Position numbers and translations under genes: made by a program. DNA of 9,991 bases from JANXSS01 sp043729515 (GTDB lineage: Bacteria > Pseudomonadota > Gammaproteobacteria > Burkholderiales > Burkholderiaceae_D), in NCBI GenBank assembly GCA_043729515.1, contig JAYTLK010000094.1, positions 1-9,991 on the forward strand. The letters run 5' to 3'. This document shows positions 1 to 6,526 of the stretch, piece after piece (positions within the stretch are counted from its first letter, which is position 1; each line of letters opens with the position of its first letter). The notes under the pieces are model-generated. The model worked only from the letters and a program-made list of their open reading frames with translations. It did not search any database and had not been told where the DNA came from.

Positions 1-10
1 GGCATGTTGT

Positions 11-844
11 TTGCAGGTCAGTTGCCATGCGCTTTGTTTTCATATTCTTCCCTTGCCCCGGCCCGCACGCAGACTGATGCTGCGGCTCGCAGTGTTTCCC
101 CTGGCGTACGTCGTCGGCATGATGTCGTGCAGCGCGAGTGATTCGCCAGGTTCGCCTGACTCGGCAGACTTGCCGGATACGGCAGACTTGGCAGATACGG
201 CAGACTTGGCAGATACGGCAGACTTGCCGGATACGGCAGATTCAGGAGATTCGCCTGAGTCGGAAGTCTCGACAGAACTCTTGCAGCCCGCATTGCAGGC
301 CTACGGTTTTTTCACGCGAGACGATGCCATTTTCATTGAAGCAGCGGTCGAACGCCTGATTCCTGCCGATGAACACGGCCCCGGAGCGCACGACGCTGGC
401 GCCGCCGTCTTCATTGATCGATGTCTGCAAGGCGGTTGGAACAGCACCGATCGTCTGTATCGCAACCGCTTCTGGCAAGCAGGCAGACGCATTGGCGGCT
501 ACGTCGTGCCAGCAATGCCAGGGTCGCTGTTCCGAAGTGCCTTGGATGGGATCGAAATCGATCTCGCATCACGGCCCGAGGTGCGAATCATCGCCTCATC
601 CGGTTCCGGCGCAGGCCACTACTCGGCACGCTCTTGCTTCGCCCGCATGCCATCCTTGGCGCAGCATGCCTATTTGCGCGGGCTGCAGACTGACATTCGT
701 TCTCTCGATGGTGTTCCGTCCTGGCTGTTCCTGAAATTGTTGTTCAGCCTGACGGTGGAAGCGGTTTTTGCCGACCCTGCATTCAGCGGCAGTGAAGACA
801 CGGTTGCGCTGAACACGCAAGTTCGCATTCCATCGGCACCGTAG
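11..844 (+). CDS. Gluconate 2-dehydrogenase subunit 3-like exported protein (orphan)
   Basis: The central block (residues about 100-140 from the TTG at 11) contains 'FIEAAVERLIPADEHGPGA' followed by 'AVFIDR', which is the signature of the gluconate 2-dehydrogenase subunit 3 family, the small partner of membrane-bound GMC flavoprotein dehydrogenases. The C-terminal 'LFSLTVEAVFADP' matches the family's usual 'LLxxTxEGFFADP' block, but the normal GGN...GW...GFPG ending is replaced by an unrelated tail. The N-terminus has a twin-arginine-like 'RRLMLRLAVFPLA' stretch, so export by Tat is plausible; the ATG at 77 would cut off the RR pair, so the start lies at the TTG at 11 or upstream of the window. 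Residues 51-75 are a hexapeptide repeat rich in Ala-Asp encoded by a DNA tandem repeat. No GMC flavoprotein or cytochrome c gene follows; the next gene is a pseudouridine synthase. It may be a diverged paralogue or a decaying gene. Confidence 0.6.
   Translation: MQVSCHALCFHILPLPRPARRLMLRLAVFPLAYVVGMMSCSASDSPGSPDSADLPDTADLADTADLADTADLPDTADSGDSPESEVSTELLQPALQAYGFFTRDDAIFIEAAVERLIPADEHGPGAHDAGAAVFIDRCLQGGWNSTDRLYRNRFWQAGRRIGGYVVPAMPGSLFRSALDGIEIDLASRPEVRIIASSGSGAGHYSARSCFARMPSLAQHAYLRGLQTDIRSLDGVPSWLFLKLLFSLTVEAVFADPAFSGSEDTVALNTQVRIPSAP
163..241 (+). repeat. 18-bp coding tandem repeat (4.4 copies)
   Basis: Four consecutive 18-bp units start at 163, 181, 199 and 217, with a partial fifth to 241. 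The unit is GGCAGACTTGSCRGATAC (S = C or G, R = G or A), itself made of two similar 9-mers beginning GGCAGA. Units 1 and 4 are identical to each other, as are units 2 and 3. They encode the hexapeptide Ala-Asp-Leu-Pro/Ala-Asp-Thr, so copy-number change keeps the reading frame. The repeat forms an acidic linker between the export signal and the folded domain. Confidence 0.9.
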
Positions 845-879
845 AGAATTGATACTGGCCATTCTGGTAGAGTGCCGGC

Positions 880-1629
880 ATGCGCAAGATGACACTCGAT
901 CGTATCCTGCAGTCGCAGGGTTTTGGTAGCCGCCGTTATTGCCGCGACTTGATCGCCGCCGGCGACGTCGTCGTCGATGACGTACCGTGTCTCGACTACC
1001 GTGCCGAATTCCTGCCAGGGGGCCTGCGCCTGACGGTGTTCGATGAGGAGTGGAATTATCGTGAGCACGTGTATGTCGCGCTGCATAAACCACCGAACGT
1101 CGAGTGCTCTCGCAAGCCGAGTCACCATCCCGGAATCCTGACGATCCTGCCGGAACAGTTCACCTGGCGCGACGTGCAACCGGTCGGCCGCCTGGATCAT
1201 GACACGACCGGGCTGCTCCTGATGTCGGACGATGGCCCATTCATTCACGCCCAGTCTTCGCCAAAACGGCATGTGCCCAAACTTTACCGCGCGATGACGC
1301 AAGACCCGGTGACCGACACGCTTGTCAGATTGCTGTGCTCTGGCGTCAAGCTGCATGATGAACCGGTTCCCTTGCACGCCGTGCGCTGCGAGCAGGTCAG
1401 CGAACACCATGTCGAGATCGTGCTAGAGCAAGGAAAATATCATCAGGTCAAGCGCATGCTGGCGGCCGCCGGCAATCACTGTATTGCACTGGAACGCATT
1501 GCCATCGGCAGGCTGACTCTCGATTCTCTTTCGCTGGATCCGGGTGAATGGTGTTTTTTGAATGCAGAGCAATTGCAGCTGCTCGCACCACAAGCCGACA
1601 CCGTCGTGCCATCCGGCCCCATTACCTAG
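880..1629 (+). CDS. rsuA: 16S rRNA pseudouridine synthase, RsuA family
   Basis: The protein isomerises a uridine in 16S rRNA (U516 in E. coli for RsuA) to pseudouridine in the cytoplasm. It starts with an S4 RNA-binding domain (about residues 5-45, with 'LDRILQSQGFGSRR'). The synthase domain follows, with the catalytic motif 'GRLDHDTTGLLLMSDDG' at residues 103-119, where D106 is the catalytic aspartate. Other family landmarks are 'HKPPNVECS' (about 69-77) and the C-terminal 'GKYHQVKRMLAAAGNH'. At 249 residues it is slightly longer than E. coli RsuA (231), mainly through a C-terminal tail. The ATG at 880 is taken as the start; the ATG at 889 is an alternative, and no strong Shine-Dalgarno sequence favours either. 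It lies 35 bp after the preceding stop and could be cotranscribed, but no functional link between the two is evident. The exact target uridine is inferred from family membership. Confidence 0.9.
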   Translation: MRKMTLDRILQSQGFGSRRYCRDLIAAGDVVVDDVPCLDYRAEFLPGGLRLTVFDEEWNYREHVYVALHKPPNVECSRKPSHHPGILTILPEQFTWRDVQPVGRLDHDTTGLLLMSDDGPFIHAQSSPKRHVPKLYRAMTQDPVTDTLVRLLCSGVKLHDEPVPLHAVRCEQVSEHHVEIVLEQGKYHQVKRMLAAAGNHCIALERIAIGRLTLDSLSLDPGEWCFLNAEQLQLLAPQADTVVPSGPIT

Positions 1630-1737
1630 CGCATCATGCGAGACGCCATGCCGGCACCAGACATCAGGTCGATCGTCAGGCCAAGCCTTGCATGCCGGCC
1701 GAAGCGAACCCGTCTCCCTGTTTGATCCCCACCTCTT

Positions 1738-2988
1738 TTAGAAACTGATCGGCAGGCGGATCGTCAAGGATACATCCGGCGTATCCCTGGTCAGGCCGGC
1801 GCCGACCGACAAGCTCAGGCTGGTTTTCGGCGTGATCCTGAACGAGTAACCGAGCAGCAGGGTGCCGAGCTGCGTGCGCACCGAGCCTGGAACAGTCACA
1901 CCATTCTGCTTGGTTCGCCCGATCGAATTATGGTCATACCCGATGCTGAATGACGATTTTTCGTTCAGCGCCAGTCCCATGCCGAAATTGAATCCGATGA
2001 TGTCGCCAGGCGCAACCTCGCCAAGCGATTCTTCGCCGTTGATCACCTTGCGGCTGACGTTACTGCGCTTGAAATTTTTCAGGTAAGTGACACTGCCGAA
2101 AAATACGGCCGGATCAGAGGGAAACAGCCAGGTGATGCCCGGTTGGAGGGAGTAGAAGCCGGACCCGGTTGGCAACCCCAGCGGCAGCCCTGTTCCCGTC
2201 GTGTTGCCCAGGCAGCGCGTCACGCAGTCGGTCACCACCTCGAACGGATCACGTCCGGTACGGGACTTGAAGCGCAAGGTGCCGACATAAAATGGCTGAT
2301 CCGGACCGCCGTTGTTGAGTTGATAGCGCGCGGCAAGCTCGGCGTCGCCGATCGCCCTGCCGGTCGCATCGAACACGGCGTCGGTCGCGCTTCCGGTAAA
2401 TACTTCCCGGCTGACCGTCGAGTCACTGCGGTAGACGTAGGGTACCCGCGCTTCGACTTCGAGCCGGTTGGTCAAGCCGTAGCGTCCGGTCAGTGCTGCC
2501 GTCAAGGTATTGCGCTTGACTTCGCGAACGTCGACCAGTCCGATGAGGATCGCGGGAATGACGGTATAGCCGACGAGGGACACGCGGTTGCTCGAGGAAT
2601 AACCAAATTGCACCGATGGTTCCAGCACGTATTTCCCGATCGGCGTCAAGACGCCAGGCTGCTCGAAAATTGGCGCGATCGCAGGCGGCCGGTTGCTGCG
2701 GCCGACCTGATCCTCGGCCGGCGGGCGGCCAACCGGCTGGGGCGGCTGAACCGGTGCGATTGTTTCACTTGGCAGTGTCGCTTGTGTTGCTTGTGTCGCG
2801 TGTGTCGGTTGTATTGGTTGTGTCGCTTGTGTCGATGGTGCCGACTGCGCGCTCGCGGCTGGCGTGGCTGCGTCCTGGATTGGCGGACTTACGGCATCGG
2901 CTGCCTGGCTGCATAAGGGCAGCAAACTGCCGATCAACGCGCACACCGGGGCGAGCCTGCGGAGATGCTGCGGTCGAATTCGTTTCAC
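1738..2988 (-). CDS. Outer-membrane beta-barrel, candidate fibre exporter (FapF-like role)
   Basis: This 416-aa protein has a signal peptide (basic 'VKRIRPQHLRR', hydrophobic core to about residue 26, 'CSQA' cleavage region near 29). A Pro/Gln/Ala/Thr-rich unstructured segment follows (about 31-110), then roughly 300 residues of alternating beta-strand sequence starting near 'LTPIGKYVLEPSVQFGY'. It ends 'SLTIRLPISF'; a terminal Phe with alternating hydrophobics is the outer-membrane assembly signal. The style resembles the 'MetA-pathway/phenol' type of putative transporter barrels. A barrel with a long periplasmic N-terminal extension next to a C39-like peptidase and fibre-like proteins recalls FapF, the Fap amyloid secretion pore, but orthology is inference. 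The start is the GTG at 2988 because GGAGG sits 8 nt upstream of it; the in-frame ATG at 3018 would put that site inside the gene. Cys 255 and Cys 259 lie in a probable loop. It is divergent from the operon at 3973. Confidence 0.75.
   Translation of the reverse strand: MKRIRPQHLRRLAPVCALIGSLLPLCSQAADAVSPPIQDAATPAASAQSAPSTQATQPIQPTHATQATQATLPSETIAPVQPPQPVGRPPAEDQVGRSNRPPAIAPIFEQPGVLTPIGKYVLEPSVQFGYSSSNRVSLVGYTVIPAILIGLVDVREVKRNTLTAALTGRYGLTNRLEVEARVPYVYRSDSTVSREVFTGSATDAVFDATGRAIGDAELAARYQLNNGGPDQPFYVGTLRFKSRTGRDPFEVVTDCVTRCLGNTTGTGLPLGLPTGSGFYSLQPGITWLFPSDPAVFFGSVTYLKNFKRSNVSRKVINGEESLGEVAPGDIIGFNFGMGLALNEKSSFSIGYDHNSIGRTKQNGVTVPGSVRTQLGTLLLGYSFRITPKTSLSLSVGAGLTRDTPDVSLTIRLPISF
2776..2838 (-). 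repeat. Degenerate 9-bp coding repeat (7 units)
   Basis: Seven 9-bp units related to TGTCGCTTG (plus-strand reading) run without gaps at 2776, 2785, 2794, 2803, 2812, 2821 and 2830. On the coding strand they give Gln/His-x-Thr/Ile tripeptides in the linker between the signal peptide and barrel of the outer-membrane protein. Unit length is a multiple of three, so expansion or contraction would change linker length without breaking the frame. Confidence 0.8.
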
Positions 2989-2996
2989 CAGGCAAT

Positions 2997-3001
2997 CCTC
3001 C
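2997..3001 (-). promoter_or_regulatory. Ribosome binding site fixing a GTG start
   Basis: On the minus strand GGAGG occurs 8 nt before the GTG at 2988. This favours a GTG start over the ATG ten codons upstream, and it gives a conventional basic signal-peptide n-region. Confidence 0.7.
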
Positions 3002-3052
3002 AGAAATAAAGAGACCAAAGGATCAGCGATTCAAGCGAACTGGAAATTGAGA

Positions 3053-3151
3053 ATGCGCAATTCATGCTGCCGGGATTGCTCATTACTTGCAACAACTGCC
3101 TGCCACCCACAATCCAGTCTGCGATCAAGGGGATCTGGCATGATTGCGCAT
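3053..3151. repeat. Imperfect inverted repeat upstream of the barrel gene
   Basis: ATGCGCAATTCATG at 3053-3066 is matched in reverse complement by CATGATTGCGCAT at 3139-3151, with a single missing base. The arms are 72 bp apart. They lie 65 to 163 bp upstream of the GTG start at 2988, a position compatible with paired operator sites or a long stem in a leader transcript. Function is unknown. Confidence 0.45.
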
Positions 3152-3960
3152 AGGAAATTTCTTCCGCCAATTGCCAAAGGTTTTGGCGCCGATCCAGGCT
3201 GCCGTGTTTTTGCGGTCTGACGTGGATGCCTCGAAACATTTACAGTCGGAGACCGTGCCTTCATTGAAACTTAACCGTGTCGGCCCAGCATCGATTGTAT
3301 TTTCCCTGCATGCTTTTTACTGCGCCAGGACGACTGTCGCAGTCGGTCCGGCCCGCATTACATCGACTCGCTTGCAGGCGCCGCCGTCAGGGCTGCGTTT
3401 CGCCATGTCCAAGCGTTGCAAGTCAACTCCATATTGCCTGCATGTGATCGCTGGAATCAGGAAGGGCTGTAAAGAACGCCTAACAGTTCTTCTGGCAATG
3501 ATTCGAAACAAGCCTGTTGCATAACTCGAACCCAGCCGACTTGAAACAAGTCCGCAATGGACGCGTTCGACAAGCAAAAGGGATAAAAAGCATTGGCCAG
3601 AACGCGCGAGGTACCACGGTTATTACAGTCGCGGTCCAGCGCTGGCCGTACCACCGCCCGAAACTGAACCAAATCGTTTTTCGCGGCACGCCGCAGGCAC
3701 GGTTTTTACAACATATCAACGAGTTGCAATCACAGGACGGCCCCGGGTACGCATCTTGCGAAATGCGCTGCGGGCTGACACCCGGTGCAGTGGCGGCCAT
3801 CGCAATGCGTGCGCTGCGTCGCTGGCTTCCGGATATCACCCGTCCTGCTGTGTGGTTCACGTCCTGGCGTCACCTGTAGCTCCGTCCGCTGCCATTCATG
3901 GGAGGGACTACCAGTGCCACCACGATCGCCCGCCAGCACCACATCAATGACAACTTGCTT

Positions 3961-3965
3961 GAGGA
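3961..3965 (+). promoter_or_regulatory. Ribosome binding site for the Gly/Ala/Thr-rich protein
   Basis: GAGGA ends 7 nt before the ATG at 3973. It selects this ATG over the one at 3898, which would add 25 residues with no signal-peptide character in front of a good signal sequence. Confidence 0.75.
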
Positions 3966-3972
3966 AATATTC

Positions 3973-5043
3973 ATGAAGAAAACACTAGTAGCTTCCGCGC
4001 TTGCCATCGTCTTTGGCTACGCCGGCTCCGCACTGGCCGCAGAATCGTCTTTCGCACCAATCGGTGCGACGACCAGCAGCCCGCAGACGGCGACCACGAC
4101 AGCGACGCAGTCCGGTACTGGCGCCTTGGCAAGCGATGGCTCGCTTGCGGCACAGGACAACAGTTCGGATCGAAGCAATGACAAGAGCGGTGGTGATCTG
4201 CGTAACAACTCGATCCTCGGTGAGCGTAGCGGTAATGCCTATTCGACTGGCTCGTTCAATGTATCGACTGCCACATCGACCAGTGCCCTGACCGGCACCG
4301 TCACCGGCAACACGGTCTCGGGCATCGGTAACACGGTATCGAACCTGGGTGCGACCAATGGCGCCGCTGGCGGTGTCGGCACAGGTACCGGCGCGGTGGG
4401 TACGAACACGAGCACGCAGACAACAGGACCTGCCGTATCGCTCAACAACGCCCGCGCAGGTGATTCAGCCAACTCCGCAACCTCGTCCGGCGGCCCTGGT
4501 ACAGGCTCCGCCGCTGGCAGCGGGGCGGCAGCAACGGCGTCCACTGCAGCAGCAGGCGGTGGCACCGGCTCGGCCGGCACTGGCGGCGCAGGCACCGGCA
4601 CGGCAACCGGCAATGGCGTTGGAACGGCCACGGCATCGGGCGCCGGCGGCGCTGGCGGCAGCAGTGGACTAGGCGGCACGACAAGCGCAGGCGCGTCGAC
4701 AGCAACCGGCGGTGCCGGCAGCGCGACCAATACGACGACCGCTGGTGCAGCAACCGCAACAGCCACCGGCTCCGGCGGCGCTGCAACAACTGGAAATGCA
4801 ACCGCAACCAGCGGCAACAACGCAGCCGTCCAGACCGCCGCTGGCGGCGCTGGGTCCGGCACGGGTGGCGCCGGTGGCGCGGGCGGCAGCATTGCCTTGA
4901 ATGCAGGCACGTTCAATCTGTCGAACACGATGTCGGCAGTCGGTGCGGGCGCAGCCGGCATCACGGCAATCAGCCAGAACTCGGGGATTTCTTCTCTCGT
5001 CCAGCAAAGCGTCAACGTCCAGGCAAACCTGGCACCTCGCTGA
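3973..5043 (+). CDS. Gly/Ala/Thr-rich exported protein, candidate surface-fibre (amyloid-like) subunit
   Basis: This 356-aa protein begins with a typical Sec signal peptide (MKKTLVASALAIVFGYAGSALAA, cleavage about residue 22-23). Residues 24-95 are polar and carry most of the charges. Residues 96-313 contain no aromatic residue, no Cys and almost no charge (only R161 and D164), and are dominated by Gly, Ala, Thr and Ser. The C-terminus returns to a patterned Asn/Gln/Ser segment: 'GTFNLSNTMSAVG' then 'ISQNSGISSLVQQSVNVQ', the latter resembling the Gln/Asn motifs of secreted fibre subunits. There are no Trp or Cys residues at all, so the CxxC ending of Pseudomonas FapC is absent. It is the first gene of a four-gene set with a C39-like peptidase and faces a divergent outer-membrane barrel, which suggests an exported structural protein. 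The fibre role is inferred from composition and context; an adhesin or matrix protein would also fit. Confidence 0.7.
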   Translation: MKKTLVASALAIVFGYAGSALAAESSFAPIGATTSSPQTATTTATQSGTGALASDGSLAAQDNSSDRSNDKSGGDLRNNSILGERSGNAYSTGSFNVSTATSTSALTGTVTGNTVSGIGNTVSNLGATNGAAGGVGTGTGAVGTNTSTQTTGPAVSLNNARAGDSANSATSSGGPGTGSAAGSGAAATASTAAAGGGTGSAGTGGAGTGTATGNGVGTATASGAGGAGGSSGLGGTTSAGASTATGGAGSATNTTTAGAATATATGSGGAATTGNATATSGNNAAVQTAAGGAGSGTGGAGGAGGSIALNAGTFNLSNTMSAVGAGAAGITAISQNSGISSLVQQSVNVQANLAPR

Positions 5044-5065
5044 TCAACGCGATTCCGAGAAGGTT

Positions 5066-5083
5066 CGGCGGTTCCGACCGTCG
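5066..5083 (+). terminator. Weak hairpin after the candidate fibre gene (possible attenuator)
   Basis: CGGCGGT-TCCG-ACCGTCG forms a 7-bp stem (one G-T wobble) with a 4-nt loop, 22 bp after the stop of the preceding gene. It is followed by TTCCCC rather than a T-tract, so it is not a classical terminator. It could attenuate or protect the mRNA so that the first gene exceeds the downstream genes. Confidence 0.3.
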
Positions 5084-5199
5084 TTCCCCATTCGGTTTGT
5101 AGAAAGCGCTGGGGACAGCTTGACATCTTGCAGTCCCCGGCTGCCCAAGCCAACGCGGGCAGCAGGCATTCCGACGACGTTGAACAAGGGAGCAACCGT

Positions 5200-5691
5200 A
5201 TGTTTCTCGAAAAATTTCCACTTTCCCGTACAAAGCAGGGCTGCTGCATCCTCCTGCTTGGACTGAGCACCACTGCTGCAGTTGCCGAGACGCTTTATCC
5301 CACCCTGGAACAGGGTATCAGGCCGCCTGCCTTGGTAAGTGCGTCATTGACCGACAGAAACAGCGCAACATTTGAAGCGGAGCCGCTCCTTGAGGTCATC
5401 GCTGATACGTCGACCGCAGTGTTCGAGATCGCGGGGCTTGGCAAGACACTGAGTCCCGCTCTATTGGAAAATGAGCGTGGCGGTGCTGATCTTGGTTCTA
5501 CGCAGCCGTTGAGCGGCATCATTAGCACAGGCGTGGTTGGCGATAACCGGGCGGTAGATGTCGCCACCGGTTCGAATGCGATTCGCGACGGCGCATTTAC
5601 CAACGCAAGCGGCATCCCGGTCGTCATCCAAAATACCGGCGCCAATGTTCTTATTCAAAATTCTACCATCGTCAATGTGCAGCTTCGCTGA
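5200..5691 (+). CDS. Small exported protein with RGG motif and Asn/Gln-rich C-terminus
   Basis: The 163-aa product has a signal peptide (basic start, hydrophobic 'CCILLLGLSTTAAVA', cleavage near AVA-E at 29/30). The middle carries 'LSPALLENERGGADLG' with RGG at residues 93-95. The C-terminus 'SGIPVVIQNTGANVLIQNS' then 'IVNVQLR' resembles the endings of its two exported neighbours. A GGGAG ribosome site lies about 8 nt before the ATG at 5200; an upstream in-frame start at 5128 lacks signal-peptide character. I do not know a named family. Context between a fibre-like protein and a C39-like peptidase suggests a minor fibre component, nucleator or processed peptide. The double-glycine reading of RGG is inference: the residues before it (L at -12, S at -11, L at -8 and -7) resemble a GG leader only partly. 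Confidence 0.75.
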   Translation: MFLEKFPLSRTKQGCCILLLGLSTTAAVAETLYPTLEQGIRPPALVSASLTDRNSATFEAEPLLEVIADTSTAVFEIAGLGKTLSPALLENERGGADLGSTQPLSGIISTGVVGDNRAVDVATGSNAIRDGAFTNASGIPVVIQNTGANVLIQNSTIVNVQLR

Positions 5692-5721
5692 CAACATCGT
5701 CGGCGAGAGCCACGCGGCGTG

Positions 5722-6516
5722 ATGGCGATCCGAGCGAAATTTCGACATGCAGGCATGTTGTTCCAGGCGACATCGGGGAGCGCTGACAGTGTCATTAAGC
5801 CACCCGGCGTGCAGACAGCTTTCCATCGGAATCGATTGTGGTTGAAGGTTGTAACGTGCGCGATTTTGGTAGGAAACATCAACACTGCGCATGCAGGCAG
5901 TCTGGACCTCGCTGGCATCGGCGGCGCGTACACCGTCGGTGTGACCAGCCTGAAAGAAGCACGATTCCATGCGACGAAACGGCAGCAGTTCGATTTCAGC
6001 TGCGGGTCGGCGGCATTGGCGACACTGCTTACTTATCAATATGGCCGGTCAGTCGATGAACAGGCGGTCTTCGAAGGCATGTATGCATCCGGAGACCAGG
6101 TGAAGATCCGGCATGAGGGGTTTTCCCTGCTGGACATGAAGCGATATCTCAAGACCTTGGGTTATGAAGCCGATGGCTTCGTCCAGCCGTTGGACAAACT
6201 CGCCGACGCCGGGCTGCCTGCGATCGTCTTGATTTCGGAAAAAGGCTACCACCATTTTGTCGTGCTCAAGGGATTGCGCGACGGCCGCGTGTTAATCGGC
6301 GATCCAGCAACCGGCACTCGCGCCATGTCACGCAGTGGATTCCAAGAGATATGGCAAAACCGGCTTTTGTTTGTCATCCATAACAACCAGCAATCGGCCT
6401 CGTTCAACAATGCCCAGGATTGGCGCGCCGCGCCGGTTGCACCTGTCGCCGGTATCTTGCAGGGAGAAGCATTTCGAGGTGCGATGCTCCCCAAGCTCGG
6501 GCCCGGCGATTATTAA
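5722..6516 (+). CDS. Periplasmic C39-like cysteine peptidase (FapD-like role)
   Basis: The C39 fold is clear. 'RQQFDFSCGSAALATLL' holds the oxyanion Gln and catalytic Cys (Cys94 from the ATG at 5722), 'GYHHFVVLKG' the catalytic His (about 178), and 'GDPATGTRAMS' the Asp (about 194). All three are intact. A hydrophobic stretch ('LWLKVVTCAILVG', ending 'TAHA') precedes the domain, so the enzyme is probably exported or anchored on the periplasmic side. There is no ABC transporter or membrane domain, unlike bacteriocin processing exporters; this is the FapD arrangement. The N-terminus is uncertain: ATG 5722 (GTG 5719 just before it) has a GAGAG site upstream but gives a long n-region, and ATG 5755 or GTG 5809 would give shorter ones. 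The last 45 residues are Pro/Ala-rich and outside the fold. Likely substrates are the flanking exported proteins carrying RGG. It lies 30 bp after the preceding gene and 10 bp before the next, as in an operon. Confidence 0.88.
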   Translation: MAIRAKFRHAGMLFQATSGSADSVIKPPGVQTAFHRNRLWLKVVTCAILVGNINTAHAGSLDLAGIGGAYTVGVTSLKEARFHATKRQQFDFSCGSAALATLLTYQYGRSVDEQAVFEGMYASGDQVKIRHEGFSLLDMKRYLKTLGYEADGFVQPLDKLADAGLPAIVLISEKGYHHFVVLKGLRDGRVLIGDPATGTRAMSRSGFQEIWQNRLLFVIHNNQQSASFNNAQDWRAAPVAPVAGILQGEAFRGAMLPKLGPGDY

Positions 6517-6526
6517 AGGAAATCAC

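Larger units (their letters stand above)
2989..3972. other. Long divergent intergenic region without a convincing gene
   Basis: These 984 bp separate the barrel gene from the divergent four-gene operon. Open frames of 120-126 codons exist (for example 3144-3524 and 3517-3879 on plus, 3480-3860 on minus), but their translations are rich in Arg, Cys and Trp with no recognisable domain, and they overlap on opposite strands. The region holds an imperfect inverted repeat (3053-3151) and a small perfect hairpin (3173-3187, GCCAAA-GGT-TTTGGC). Promoters for both flanking units must lie here, but I see no sigma-70 or sigma-54 site that I can defend. A stem-rich leader or an unrecognised small RNA is possible. 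Confidence 0.55.

Noticed and set aside
670..1410. Minus-strand frames across the first two genes
   Set aside because: Both plus-strand products match known families over these positions; the minus frames have no recognisable content.
2143..2916. A 257-codon plus-strand frame opposite the outer-membrane barrel gene
   Set aside because: Antisense shadow; the minus-strand product has a signal peptide, barrel pattern and terminal Phe.
3137..3152. Sigma-54 type promoter (TGGC...TGC)
   Set aside because: The GG to GC spacing is 7 rather than the required 10 nt.
3144..3879. Open frames of 120-126 codons in the divergent spacer (both strands)
   Set aside because: Overlapping on opposite strands, Arg/Cys/Trp-rich, no domain, no convincing ribosome sites. 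I also considered a degraded transposase here but found no recognisable motif or terminal repeats.
4239..5273. A 344-codon open frame on the minus strand opposite the Gly/Ala/Thr-rich gene
   Set aside because: Its Pro/Ala/Val-rich translation is the antisense shadow of GGC/GCA-type codons; no start context, signal or domain, while the plus strand has a ribosome site and signal peptide.
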